DNA of 52,666 nucleotides from a virus. Location: positions 1 to 52,666 of IMG/VR virus record IMGVR_UViG_3300036781_000342. One strand, given 5' to 3'. Each line of letters begins with the position of its first letter. Position 1 is the stretch's first letter. Shown one piece after another: positions 1 through 8,628 of this stretch. Under the pieces are notes generated by a model. The model saw nothing but the letters and a program-made list of their open reading frames with translations, made no database searches and had not been told where the DNA came from. The position numbers and the translations under genes were made by a program.

Positions 1-861
1 CGCTCGCGCGGCTTCATGAGCGGCATCCTGCAGGGCTCGTGGGGACTGGGCTATGCGCTGGCCGCCGTCGCCAACTGGGCGCTGTTCGCCGAGTTCGGCT
101 GGCGCGGCCTGTTGTGGATCGGCATCCTGCCGGCGCTCGCGGTGGTCTGGGTCCGCTTCTTCGTCAAGGAGCCGGCGGTGTGGGCCGAGAACAAGCGCCA
201 GCAGACCGAGCAGAAGAAGGAGGTGACGCTGCCGCTGTTCACCATCTTCAAGCGCAAGTACATCTTCAACACGCTGACCGGCGTGTTCTGGATGGCCTCG
301 GCCTTCTGCGTCTACTACTCGATCTGGGCGCTGTTCCCGACCTACCTGTCGCGCGAGCTGCACTGGACGCCGGCCCAGGTCTTCGTGCCGGTGTTCGCCG
401 CCAACCTGATCGTGTTCGGCGGCAGCGCTCTGTGGGGCTTCGTCGCCGACAAGTTCGGACGGCGGCCCGCCATCTACGTGCCGGCGATCATCGGTATCTT
501 CGTGACGCCGCTCTACCTCTACACCACCGATCCGATCTGGGTGGTCGGCGGCTTCGTGCTTCAGGGCCTGTTCCTGGGCTCGATCTACGGCCAGAACCCG
601 AGCTATCTCTGCGAGCGCTTCCCGACCGAGGTGCGGGCGACGGCCTCCGGCTTCGTCTATCACCAGGGCGCGATCTGGGGCGGCCTGATCGCCCCGATCC
701 TGAGCTACTTCGCCAACGAGATGCACATGGGCTACGCCCTGCCGATGATGGTCAGCACCATGGGCTTCTCGGTGCTGGTCGTGATCTTCGTCCTGCTGGG
801 ACCGGAGACCAGGGGCAAGGAGATGACCTCCGAGCTCGAGGTCTTCCAGCCGGCGGAGTGA
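1..861 (+). CDS. MFS transporter, 5' end missing (MHS/sugar-acid type)
   Basis: The reading frame is open from base 1, so the start and the first helices lie outside the window. The visible part has about seven to eight hydrophobic segments. A loop with ADKFGRRP near residue 150 is the second copy of the MFS signature D-x-x-G-R-[RK], and ERFPTEVRATASG near residue 205 is typical of the metabolite:H+ symporter group of inner-membrane transporters. The substrate cannot be told from the sequence; organic acids or aromatic acids are common for the group. It is followed by a palindromic repeat that may act as its terminator. Confidence 0.85.
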   Translation, partial: RSRGFMSGILQGSWGLGYALAAVANWALFAEFGWRGLLWIGILPALAVVWVRFFVKEPAVWAENKRQQTEQKKEVTLPLFTIFKRKYIFNTLTGVFWMASAFCVYYSIWALFPTYLSRELHWTPAQVFVPVFAANLIVFGGSALWGFVADKFGRRPAIYVPAIIGIFVTPLYLYTTDPIWVVGGFVLQGLFLGSIYGQNPSYLCERFPTEVRATASGFVYHQGAIWGGLIAPILSYFANEMHMGYALPMMVSTMGFSVLVVIFVLLGPETRGKEMTSELEVFQPAE

Positions 862-869
862 TCAAGCGA

Positions 870-999
870 CACCTCCCATTCAAATGGGGAGGTGTCAGCG
901 TCCTACGCTGACGGAGGGGTCAGGGCCGCAATTGCGCTGCGGCTCATGACCCCTCCGTCGCGGATTACCGCGCCACCTCCCCATCTGAATGGGGAGGTG
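870..999. repeat. Composite palindromic intergenic repeat, copy A
   Basis: About 130 bp built from an outer hairpin at each end (CACCTCCC/GGGGAGGTG), a small stem (GCGTCCTACGC) and an inner inverted pair GGAGGGGTC / GACCCCTCC around a variable centre. A second copy with the same layout sits at 8501-8628. Both lie just after a stop codon. It probably folds on transcription and may terminate or protect the transporter mRNA. It resembles REP/BIME-type dispersed elements, but the family was not identified. Confidence 0.8.
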
Positions 1000-1038
1000 T
1001 TGTAGACAACGCCGCTGCCTTGCCGCATCCAGACGGCC

Positions 1039-2382
1039 ATGCAGCCCCGACCTGGAACCACCGAAACCCTCGCCCGCTTCGTCGTCGACACGCAGTGGGA
1101 GGAGATCCCCGCCGAGACACGCCATGAGGCCAAGCGGGCGCTGCTGAACTTCTTCGCCGTGGCGCTCGCGGGCTGCCGCACCGAGCCGGTGGCGATGGCG
1201 CTGAAGGTGATGGCGCAGTTCTCCGGCGGCCGCGAAGCGACCGTGGTCGGCCGGCGCGAGCGGATCGATGCCCTCAGCGCCGCGTTCCTGAATGCCGCCG
1301 GCGCCAATGTCTTCGACTATTGCGACACCCATCTGCCGACGGTCGTGCACCCGACCTCGCCGCTCGCCCCGGCGGTGCTGGCGATGGCCGAGCTGCAGCG
1401 CGTCACCGGGCCGGAGTTCCTGACCGCCTTCGTGCTGGGCTTCGAGATGGAATGCCGGATCGGCGCCGCCATCTCGCCCGGCCACTACCCGAAGGGCTGG
1501 CACATCACCTCGACCTGCGGCGTGTTCGCCGCCGCCGCGGCGGCCGGCAAGCTGCTCGGGCTCGGCGTGCAGCCGATGGTGTGGGCGCTGGGCACTGCGG
1601 CGACGCAGTCGGCCGGCCTGTGTGAGTGCCTGGGCTGGCCGGCCAAGAGCGTCTCGGTCGGCAACGCCGCGCGCAACGGCCTGTGGTCGGCGCTGCTGGC
1701 GGCGCAGGGCTTCGCCGGCCCACCCGAGCCGCTCGCCGGCGCGCAGGGTTTCTTCGCGGTGATGGACGAGCCGGTCGACTGGTCCGGCCTGCTCGATGGA
1801 TTGGGCACGGACTGGCAGGTCGCCAACAACTCGATCAAGCCGTACCCGTCGGGCTTCGTCATCCATCCGCTGCTCGACCTCGCGCTCGACTGGCGGCGCG
1901 CCAACCCTGACGCCGTCGTCGAGAAGGTGGGGGCGCGCGGCAACCCGTTGCTGCTGCAACGCACCGACCGCCCGGACGTGAAGACCGGCCGCGAATCCCA
2001 GGTCAGCCTGCAGCACGCCGTCGCCGCGGCGCTGGTGCGCGGCCAGGCGGGGCTCGCCGAGTTCACAGACGCTTGCGTCGCCGATCCCGCCGTCGCCGCG
2101 ATGCGCCGCAAGGTCGAGGTCGCGGCCAAGGGCGGCCTCTCGACCATCGCCGCCGAGATGGACATCGTCACCGCCGACGGCCGCACGCACGCCGTCGCGA
2201 CTGACGCCGCGCGCGGCAGCGTGGCCAATCCGCTGAAGGACGCCGAGATCGAGGACAAGCTGCGCACCGAGGCCGACGGCTGGCAGAAGGGCCATGACAT
2301 CCAGCCGCTGATCGACGCGGTGTGGGCCGTCGACCGGAGCGAGGACGTGTCGGCGCTTGCGAGGTTGGCGGTGCCGGGGTGA
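1039..2382 (+). CDS. MmgE/PrpD family protein
   Basis: 447 residues, the usual size for the family, which includes 2-methylcitrate dehydratase and cis-aconitate decarboxylase. The N-terminal half is the all-helical MmgE/PrpD domain: ALLNFFAVALAG, then a conserved stretch around FDYCDTH and a PTSPLAPAVLA segment. GWHITSTCGVFAAAAAAGKLLG near residue 155 is characteristic. The C-terminal half is the lid domain. Substrate is unknown: outside a methylcitrate cluster (no prpB/prpC here) these proteins have varied roles. The ATG at 1039 has no clear Shine-Dalgarno sequence. The upstream repeat separates it from the transporter, so co-transcription is uncertain. Confidence 0.85.
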   Translation: MQPRPGTTETLARFVVDTQWEEIPAETRHEAKRALLNFFAVALAGCRTEPVAMALKVMAQFSGGREATVVGRRERIDALSAAFLNAAGANVFDYCDTHLPTVVHPTSPLAPAVLAMAELQRVTGPEFLTAFVLGFEMECRIGAAISPGHYPKGWHITSTCGVFAAAAAAGKLLGLGVQPMVWALGTAATQSAGLCECLGWPAKSVSVGNAARNGLWSALLAAQGFAGPPEPLAGAQGFFAVMDEPVDWSGLLDGLGTDWQVANNSIKPYPSGFVIHPLLDLALDWRRANPDAVVEKVGARGNPLLLQRTDRPDVKTGRESQVSLQHAVAAALVRGQAGLAEFTDACVADPAVAAMRRKVEVAAKGGLSTIAAEMDIVTADGRTHAVATDAARGSVANPLKDAEIEDKLRTEADGWQKGHDIQPLIDAVWAVDRSEDVSALARLAVPG

Positions 2383-2390
2383 GGGCCCGT

Positions 2391-2609
2391 CTACGCCTCG
2401 TCATAGAGATAGAGCGTGACGGCATACGGCAGGGCGTGTGCCCAAGCGACCGCCGCCTCTACCGAGCAGGCGTCGGGCGCGTCGAACGGCGCGTCCTGCT
2501 TGCCGGCGATGAAGCCGTTGACCAGGCCTTCGACGCGATGGTCGTCGACCGGAGGCGGCGGGGCGGATTGTTCGACCAGCCACTCGGGGATTTCGAAGGT
2601 TGTGCTCAT
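2391..2609 (-). CDS. Truncated paralogue of the 5' end of the transglycosylase gene
   Basis: A 72-residue frame starting MSTTFEIPEW. Its residues about 20-47 (DDHRVEGLVNGFIAGKQD and flanks) repeat the N-terminus of the product at 3941-5812, and the DNA over about 2478-2545 is almost identical to 5677-5745. After the shared part the sequence is unrelated and ends YLYDEA. It looks like a leftover from a duplication or deletion, with the original gene body lost, and is unlikely to be functional. No ribosome binding site is evident at the ATG (2609); a GTG at 2618 is also possible. Confidence 0.5.
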   Translation of the reverse strand: MSTTFEIPEWLVEQSAPPPPVDDHRVEGLVNGFIAGKQDAPFDAPDACSVEAAVAWAHALPYAVTLYLYDEA

Positions 2610-2639
2610 GCGCGTCACGAGGCGCGATCATGGAAGCGT

Positions 2640-3611
2640 TTAGTGCTGTGCCAACAGCTCGTCTCGCAGTGGGCCCGGGTTCATCAGCGGCGTGAGTTTG
2701 TGCCAGGGGATGACGACGGGAAAGAACGGGCTATGAGCATCGGTGACGCACCCGCTCTCCCAGGCTCCCACAGCGAAGGCATTGTGCACCGCGAGGCCGG
2801 CCTCCGTTAGATAGAGCGAAAACAGGCTCGCATTGTCGATGTACGCCAGCACGATACTGCGGCAACTGTCGTTCATCGTCTTTTGCCAAGGTACGGTCGC
2901 CTGTACGATCCGGCCTTGCTCACGCCACAAGGCTCGAAAGGCCTCAAGCTTTTGGTCGTCGCAGATCGTCATCAGAGGTCCGAAGGTGAAGAATGGACGC
3001 CGGCGCTCCTCATGGCACGAATTTATGGTGAAGATCGTTCCGTGCGCGACATCGACCGTGGCGCCGCGCACGAGGACATACGCACCGTTGCCGTCGTGCG
3101 CTTCATCGCCGATCGCCACCAGACTCAACGTGCTTGACGACAGATAGGTCGCTTTCACGAGACTAAAGTGAACGACGAAGCTTAGACCGGTGTCGAGTTC
3201 ACCGAAGCGAGTATTCGTGACACGGCGGTTGGCCTGATAGGCCGTCTTGAGGATGCGACCATGCATCGCCTCCAGCGCAGCATTCGCTCGCGCGACGCTT
3301 GCGCCGTTGGTCAGAGCAACCAATCGAGGATAGGCGATATCTGTCTTGCGGTCGGTTTCCAGCATCCATTGGCCGGCTCCCAGATCTCGCGGCTTGTCTC
3401 GGACAGGCTGAGCCCAGGCACGATAGAAGGTGGCATCCTTCCCGTCAGGCAAGTGGTTGCCGAAGCTGACTCCAGGGTCGGACAACGGAGTGAAGATCGA
3501 CTGTGCTGGGCTCGACGCGCTCCACAATATGACAAGAAAACAGAAGACGAGGGCGCGGAGCGTGACGGCCAGTAGCATGGATAGCAGTTTGGAGAGCATT
3601 GATGGCGTCAA
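2640..3611 (-). CDS. Secreted protein, RsiV/DUF3298-like
   Basis: 323 residues. Residues about 10-36 are a signal sequence ending near SSPAQS, so it should be exported. The rest is soluble, with two central cysteines (TINSCHEE, TICDDQ) that may form a disulphide. The C-terminal FFPVVIPWHKLTPLMNPG matches the closing motif of DUF3298/RsiV-type proteins. The match is from memory of the motif, so the family is tentative. It sits between the two copies of the phage-like DDHRVEGL sequence and may have arrived with that DNA. Confidence 0.6.
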   Translation of the reverse strand: MTPSMLSKLLSMLLAVTLRALVFCFLVILWSASSPAQSIFTPLSDPGVSFGNHLPDGKDATFYRAWAQPVRDKPRDLGAGQWMLETDRKTDIAYPRLVALTNGASVARANAALEAMHGRILKTAYQANRRVTNTRFGELDTGLSFVVHFSLVKATYLSSSTLSLVAIGDEAHDGNGAYVLVRGATVDVAHGTIFTINSCHEERRRPFFTFGPLMTICDDQKLEAFRALWREQGRIVQATVPWQKTMNDSCRSIVLAYIDNASLFSLYLTEAGLAVHNAFAVGAWESGCVTDAHSPFFPVVIPWHKLTPLMNPGPLRDELLAQH

Positions 3612-3648
3612 TATGTCCAGAGGAGCAACCTATACGTGTATTCGGCCA

Positions 3649-3964
3649 TTACCTGTAGGAATCGAACCGCGTGGCATCGCCATCGAATACCTTGCCCAGA
3701 TAGGCTTGTACCTCGCCCCATCTCGGAATGGACGCCGCAGTTCTTTCTCCTTTGACGAAGGAATTGATGATTGTCGGGCCATGTTTGTATGACGCGACCG
3801 CCACCGGCCAAGAATGCCCGGTCGTATCGTAAAGGTGCCGAAGGTACTCGGCTTCCATCCTGATTGCCGGCGCAGCTTCGAGGCGCATATTGCCCAAGCG
3901 CCTGCGTACGGCCATTTCCAATTCACCCCATTGGGGCCCGTTATCCGGATCGCGTTTGGCTGCC
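3649..3964 (-). pseudogene. Detached C-terminal part of the lytic transglycosylase
   Basis: This frame continues the 3941-5812 gene after a frameshift. It reads RLEAAKRDPDN, then EAEYLRHLYD and SWPVAVASYKHGP, which correspond to the last helices of a soluble transglycosylase domain (normally A-x-Y-N-A-G-P). It is open back only to a TGA near 4020, so the shift lies between about 3965 and 4020, where there is a run of five A on the coding strand. An apparent start at 3921 (TTG) has no ribosome site. A sequencing error is possible. Confidence 0.6.
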
Positions 3965-5812
3965 TCCAGTCGGTTCGGTAATACCGGCGATCCCCTGACC
4001 TGGGTATTTTTCCTTCACTCCCGCCTGCTCGTTGAAACCGCTTTCTTTCCACATGATGCGGGCGAGGAGTTCGGGCGGTACCTTGAATGCGCTCGCTTCG
4101 CGGTTGATTGCGTCGAGAGTTGCCTGAGGCAGCCGTGCCTGCCAATTCTCAGGAAAGGATTCCTCGGACGGATAGTCGCTGGCGGGTTTGCCGGCCAAGC
4201 GGCCGATCTCCTTCCTATTCGTGGCGGCTTGCTCCTGCCGAGACCGTGGGGTGGTTTGCGGAGCCACAGGCTTTGCCGGAACAGGGGCAGTAGGTTTGGA
4301 GCCCGGCTGCGAAGAGCCTGGCGGTCGCGTCGCGGGACGTGAGGACGGTTTCGGCGACGCCTGAGCGAGTTCCGCATCCCCGTGCAGCTCATCGTTGCTC
4401 GGCGAGGCCGCCGCTTCCGGTAGGTCGGCTGCGGGCACGAGATTCGGATTTGCGGCTTGAGAGGGTGATTCTCCATCTGTCCAAACGCGGTCGCTGTCCG
4501 GCGGATTCGTACTACTTGCGGGCGCCGCCCCTGACTGCACATTTGTAGTTTCGGCGTCAGACGATGCTGGCGTGCCTCGCATCGCCTCGATCATGCGCTC
4601 TTGCCTGAGCCGCCCCTCTGCGTCGTCCGCCGGCAGTGCCGGCCCGACGTTGGGATAGAGTGCCGTGCCGGCGGCATACGAGTCTTGGGCGAATGCCTCG
4701 GCCTGGTGGTTCACGATCGCCTCGGCCATCGTGCGCTCGGGCCCGCGCAAACCTCGCAGCACGCGCTGCTGCGCGCCGACACCGGCCTGGGCGAAGAGGC
4801 GCAGGACGGATTCCTGCGACGCCAGCCGGCGTGTGTCGTTGGCTTTGTCGGGCTCGCTGGCGGCGTCGTACGCCTGTGCCAAGGCATTGAAGGTGCCGAT
4901 CCGGTACTGCGCCGGCTGGGTGGCGATCACCTTCGTCGCCGCAGCGAGCTGGTCGTCGAGGCCTTTCACCGTGGCGACGCGGTGGCTCTCGGCGGCCGAC
5001 TCGCGGGCGCCGATCTTGGCCTGCAGGATTAGGCGCTGCAGGTCGGTCAGCCGGTCGTCGCCCGCGACACGGTCGCTAAGCGGCGGGCCGTCCTTGTCGG
5101 CTTCGCGGGCGAGCCAGGCGTCGGTCGCGGTGTTGTCTCGGGTGGCGCCGATCGGCACCTCGAGCGCGCAGCGGTCGGCCGGGGTCAGGGCGTCGCTCAC
5201 GCGGTCGTACAAGGTCAGCGCCTGAGGGCCCTTGGCGTTGGCGAGGCGCTGCTCGATCGCCGTGCGCAGGATCTGCGAGCGGGCGGCGTTCAGGACCTGG
5301 GCCTCGTCGTCGGAGCTGGGCGCCACGCCGTCGAGCCGCGCCCGCTCCTGGGCGGCGCTGGCATGGGCCTCGGCGAGGCCGGCGATCTTGTCGTCGTTGT
5401 CGTGCTCGAGCGCGGCCGCGCGCTGGATCAGGCCCTGGCGCTCGGCGATGATCTGGCGCTGCATCACCTGCTGCTGAGCGTCGAGATGGCGGCCGATGCC
5501 GTCCATCGCGTCGGAGAGGTGGGCGTCGAGGCGCGGGCCGAGCGCGGCGCGTTCGCCGTCATCGCGCACGCGATCGAGGGTGGCGCCGCGCAGGTCCTGC
5601 AGGCGCTGGGCGATCGCCGGCGCGCCGTTGACCGCGTCGCGGCCCTGCTGGCGATAGTAGGCATCGGGTGCGTCGAACAGCGCGTCCTGCTTGCCGGCGA
5701 TGAAGCCGTTGACCAGGCCTTCGACGCGATGGTCGTCGACCGGAGGAAGGGGCGGCGGGGCGGAGGAAGGCTCGGGAAGGAGCCAGTCGGGGATTTCGAA
5801 GGGGACAGCCAT
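3941..5812 (-). CDS. Phage virion-type protein with C-terminal lytic transglycosylase domain, frameshifted
   Basis: 623 residues. Residues about 40-330 are a long helical region (QGRDAVNGAPAIAQRL, LDAHLSDAMDGIGRHLDAQ) of the kind seen in internal virion or DNA-ejection proteins of phages. Residues about 385-530 are low-complexity Pro/Ser/Ala linker. Residues about 575-600 begin an SLT domain (VPPELLARIMWKESGFNEQ), where the glutamate in KESG is the expected catalytic acid. The domain is cut by a frameshift and its remainder is at 3649-3964, so the product is probably inactive. No other virion genes surround it, so I read it as a prophage remnant in the chromosome. Confidence 0.65.
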   Translation of the reverse strand: MAVPFEIPDWLLPEPSSAPPPLPPVDDHRVEGLVNGFIAGKQDALFDAPDAYYRQQGRDAVNGAPAIAQRLQDLRGATLDRVRDDGERAALGPRLDAHLSDAMDGIGRHLDAQQQVMQRQIIAERQGLIQRAAALEHDNDDKIAGLAEAHASAAQERARLDGVAPSSDDEAQVLNAARSQILRTAIEQRLANAKGPQALTLYDRVSDALTPADRCALEVPIGATRDNTATDAWLAREADKDGPPLSDRVAGDDRLTDLQRLILQAKIGARESAAESHRVATVKGLDDQLAAATKVIATQPAQYRIGTFNALAQAYDAASEPDKANDTRRLASQESVLRLFAQAGVGAQQRVLRGLRGPERTMAEAIVNHQAEAFAQDSYAAGTALYPNVGPALPADDAEGRLRQERMIEAMRGTPASSDAETTNVQSGAAPASSTNPPDSDRVWTDGESPSQAANPNLVPAADLPEAAASPSNDELHGDAELAQASPKPSSRPATRPPGSSQPGSKPTAPVPAKPVAPQTTPRSRQEQAATNRKEIGRLAGKPASDYPSEESFPENWQARLPQATLDAINREASAFKVPPELLARIMWKESGFNEQAGVKEKYPGQGIAGITEPTGGSQTRSG

Positions 5813-5843
5813 GCGCCTGTCTTACGCGCAGTCGCACCCCGAC

Positions 5844-6049
5844 ACCTATTACGGGCAATGGCTTTTGCTATTCCCGCGCAATGCGCACCGCAAAAGGGCG
5901 GTCCATTGCCCATCGGGCGTGTCGACAGCGCGCGTTATCCCCCGAGTGCTGTGGATAAGGCGCGCGGCGCGAGGGCAACTTGGGCAATGGACCGGGGGGC
6001 GGCCTCCGATTCTCCGAGGCGATACGCGCGGCCATTGCCCGTAATAGGT
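5844..6049. repeat. 206-bp nested palindrome with four GGGCAATGG motifs (gene-free interval)
   Basis: The interval 5813-6343 has no convincing gene. Its left part is a large dyad centred between 5946 and 5947. The outer arms 5844-5862 and 6031-6049 are perfect 19-base inverted repeats. A second pair, 5900-5912 and 5981-5993, is perfect over 13 bases. A third pair, TTATCC/GGATAA (5935-5940, 5953-5958), shares the same centre. Between outer and middle arms each side carries its own small hairpin (TTTTGC/GCAAAA on the left, GCCTCCG/CCGAGGC on the right). Function unknown: mobile miniature element, cruciform or structured RNA. Confidence 0.8.
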
Positions 6050-6186
6050 CTGTGTATGGCGCGCGCGTAAGGTGCCGCGGCCATGACCACAATCGCTCTC
6101 CCTCTCGATTTCCGGCGCACCGGTTTTCTCCGTTTGCGACCGTTTTTGCGCGACTTCGAATTAAACGGTGAAAACGGCCGCAAACC

Positions 6187-6300
6187 GCCCCTCCGTCGTC
6201 CCGAGCGAAGCCGAGGGACCTTTTTTCTGCGATCAGCCGGCTGGTCGTTGAAAAAAGGTCCCTCCACTCCGCTTCGCTCCGGTCGGGACGACGGAGGGGC
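6187..6300. repeat. 114-bp inverted-repeat element
   Basis: Perfect 18-base outer arms (6187-6204 and 6283-6300, GCCCCTCCGTCGTCCCGA and its complement) and perfect 12-base inner arms (GGGACCTTTTTT at 6215-6226, complement at 6251-6262). This resembles the GTCGTCCCGAGCGAAG-type dispersed repeats common in alphaproteobacteria. It lies after the dipeptidase gene (leftward), and the T-rich inner arm could terminate that transcript. Confidence 0.7.
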
Positions 6301-6343
6301 CGCAGGTTCGCTTCGGTCGAGAAGGCGGAGCGGGGCCGGCGAC

Positions 6344-7609
6344 CTACGCCTTCGCGCTGTCGAGCACGCGGAACCAGTTCTCGCCACAGACCTTGGGCAG
6401 GTCGGCGGGCGGGACGACCTTCTTCAGCGCGGCCAGGATCTCGCCGTAGCCGCCGGCGTCGCGCGGCACGCCGCTGCGGCCGCCGGCCATGTCCAGGCCG
6501 ATGCCGACATGGTCGGCGCCGACCAGCTTGATCGCATGGTCGACGTGCGCCGCCCACTCGTCGGCGGTCGGGATCAGCGGCACCAGCTCGGGAATCTCCT
6601 TCCAGCCGCCGCGCGCACGCCAGGCGTTGCCGAACTCGCGGTCGAACATCTCGATGTACTCGCCGTGGTCGCCGGCCTGACGCGGCTGGCTCGGCTGGTA
6701 GCCCAGCATGTTGGGCAGCGCCTCGGCCGCCTTCTTCACCTCGGCCGGATGGTCGGCCATCCATTGCCGGAAGCGCTTGCTGACCACCGAGGCGCCGCCA
6801 TGGATGCCGACCACGCCGCCCTTGCTGGCGAGCAGCTTCAGCATCTCGTCCGACATGCCGACGCCGGAGATGGCCTTCATGGTGATGTGGCTGCACACGA
6901 CCGGCGCCTTGCTTGCCTCGATCATCTGCTTCTGCGCCCCCTCGGTGCCGTGGGTGATGTCGACCAGGATGCCGAGCCGGTTCATCTCGGCGACCAGGGC
7001 GTGGCCCTTGTCGTTGATGCCGTGATAGTGGTCGGGCTTCTGGCCGCCTTGTTGCATGGCGATCTCGCTATCGGCGAAGGCGTTGAAGCCGGTCTGGGTG
7101 GCGAACTGGATCGAGCGCAGGCCGAGCCGGTAGAAGGCGCCCAGCACGTCGAGGTCGCCCTCGTGGTCCCAGCCCGATTCGCTGCCGATGAACACCGCCA
7201 TGCGGCCCGAGCCGATCACCTGCCGCGCCTGCTGGGTGGTGGTGACGATCGCCATCTTGTCCTTGTGCTGCTCGGCAGTGCGCAGCGCCGTTTCGATCAG
7301 GCGCAGGAACATCTTGGGCGTGTAGTTGTAGTTCCACGCGCCGTAGGTGCCGAGATTGTCGACGATGCAGTTGACGCCGGCCGCGCGCGCCCGGCCGTAG
7401 TCCCAGTTGCCGGGCTGCGGCTGCCAGAAGTCGGCCTTCTCCCAGTAGACGCGGTTGGTGATGTGGACGTGCCCGTCCATGAACAGCGGCGGCGTGCCGG
7501 TCGGCGTCGGCGTCTGCGCCCAGGACGAGCGGCCGAGGCTTGCGGCGACGCCCGCTGCACCGAACAGACGAATCGCGTCGCGACGCGTGACGGAATTCGA
7601 TTTCATCAT
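6344..7609 (-). CDS. Membrane dipeptidase family protein (peptidase M19), Tat-exported
   Basis: 421 residues from the ATG at 7609, chosen because GAGGA lies five to six bases upstream and the protein then begins with a twin-arginine signal (TRRDAIRLFGAAGVAASLG, residues 8-26). The zinc-site motif FMDGHVHI is near residue 45, with later metal or substrate residues in VDITHGT and APVVCSH, then GGVVGIHGG and VGADHVGIGLD, all expected for renal-dipeptidase-like M19 enzymes. It should hydrolyse dipeptides or related amides in the periplasm. Its start is only 32 bases from that of the divergent hydrolase gene, so the two promoters must overlap. Confidence 0.85.
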   Translation of the reverse strand: MMKSNSVTRRDAIRLFGAAGVAASLGRSSWAQTPTPTGTPPLFMDGHVHITNRVYWEKADFWQPQPGNWDYGRARAAGVNCIVDNLGTYGAWNYNYTPKMFLRLIETALRTAEQHKDKMAIVTTTQQARQVIGSGRMAVFIGSESGWDHEGDLDVLGAFYRLGLRSIQFATQTGFNAFADSEIAMQQGGQKPDHYHGINDKGHALVAEMNRLGILVDITHGTEGAQKQMIEASKAPVVCSHITMKAISGVGMSDEMLKLLASKGGVVGIHGGASVVSKRFRQWMADHPAEVKKAAEALPNMLGYQPSQPRQAGDHGEYIEMFDREFGNAWRARGGWKEIPELVPLIPTADEWAAHVDHAIKLVGADHVGIGLDMAGGRSGVPRDAGGYGEILAALKKVVPPADLPKVCGENWFRVLDSAKA

Positions 7610-7641
7610 GCTGTCCTCATGGGCTCGGAGTATCCTGCGCC

Positions 7642-8499
7642 ATGACCCGCTTCCTGCAAGCACTCGTGGCCTTGTTGTTCGCCACGCAACTCCTCGCCTC
7701 CCCGGCCAGCGCACAGAGCGAACGCTGGATGACGCTGCCGCCCACGCCGTCGCTGCCGACGCCTGCGTCGAGCGGCAAGGTCGACGTGAACGGCGCCTCG
7801 ATCTGGTACGCGGAGTTCGGCAAAGGGTCGCCGGTCGTGCTGCTGCATGGCGGATTGGCCAACTCCAACTACTGGGGCAACCAGGTGCCGGCGCTGGCCG
7901 CGACGCACCAGGTGATCGTGATCGACAGCCGCGGCCACGGCCGCAGCACGCGCAGCGCGGCGCCCTACGGCTACGAGCTGATGGCGTCCGACGTGCTGGG
8001 CGTGATGGACAAGCTCGGCGTCAAGCAGGCGGCGATCGTCGGCTGGAGCGACGGGGCGATCATCGGCCTGTCGCTCGCCATGCATCACCCCGACCGCGTG
8101 GCGCGGCTGTTCGCCTTCGCCGCCAACTCCGATCCGTCGGGCGTGAAGGACGTCGACAAGAGCCCGGTGTTCCAGCAGTTCATCGCCCGCGGCGAAAAGG
8201 AGTACGAGGGGCTGTCGCCGACGCCCAAGGAGTACAAGAAGTTCGTCGAGGAGATCAGCGCGATGTGGGCCGGCCAGCCTCACTGGACCAAAGCCGATCT
8301 CGCGAAGATCACGGTGCCGACCTGGATCGTCGACGGCGACCATGACGAGGCGATCGAGCGCAGCAACACCGAGCTGATGGCTGGGGCGATCCCCAAGGCG
8401 GGCCTGCTGCTGCAGCCCGAGGTCAGCCACTTCTCCATGCTCCAGGACCCGGCGCAGTTCACCGCAGACGTCCAGCGATTCCTGGCTCGGTCATGGTAA
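7642..8499 (+). CDS. Secreted alpha/beta hydrolase
   Basis: 285 residues with a signal peptide (residues 1-24, cleavage near ASAQ). HGG (69-71) is the oxyanion-hole motif, GWSDG around Ser136 is the nucleophile elbow (Ser followed by Asp rather than the usual Met), VDGDHD near 232 supplies the acid and EVSHFS near 258 the histidine, so the triad is complete. Family members include esterases and C-C hydrolases; the substrate is unknown. It is divergent from the dipeptidase and followed at once by repeat copy B. Confidence 0.82.
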   Translation: MTRFLQALVALLFATQLLASPASAQSERWMTLPPTPSLPTPASSGKVDVNGASIWYAEFGKGSPVVLLHGGLANSNYWGNQVPALAATHQVIVIDSRGHGRSTRSAAPYGYELMASDVLGVMDKLGVKQAAIVGWSDGAIIGLSLAMHHPDRVARLFAFAANSDPSGVKDVDKSPVFQQFIARGEKEYEGLSPTPKEYKKFVEEISAMWAGQPHWTKADLAKITVPTWIVDGDHDEAIERSNTELMAGAIPKAGLLLQPEVSHFSMLQDPAQFTADVQRFLARSW

Positions 8500-8500
8500 C

Positions 8501-8628
8501 CCTCCCCATTCATATGGGGAGGTGGCCGCGTCTTACGCGGACGGAGGGGTCAAAAGCCCCACCGCGCCTGTTGCCCATGACCCCTCCGCCCGCGATTACG
8601 CGCGCACCTCCCCATTTGAATGGGGAGG
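8501..8628. repeat. Composite palindromic intergenic repeat, copy B
   Basis: Same organisation as the copy at 870-999: terminal hairpins (CCTCCCCA/TGGGGAGG), a short GCGTCTTACGC stem, and GGAGGGGTC / GACCCCTCC arms around a different centre. It starts two bases after the hydrolase stop. The right-hand arm ends in GGGGAGGA, which lies seven bases before the alcohol dehydrogenase ATG and so doubles as its Shine-Dalgarno sequence. Confidence 0.8.

Noticed and set aside
895-2295. Long minus-strand frame opposite PrpD
   Set aside because: Arg/Gly/Ala-rich with no domain; it is the mirror of a well-supported MmgE/PrpD gene in GC-rich DNA.
6083-7645. 520-codon plus-strand frame across the dipeptidase
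   Set aside because: Low-complexity composition typical of an antisense shadow; the M19 gene on the other strand has clear motifs and a signal peptide.
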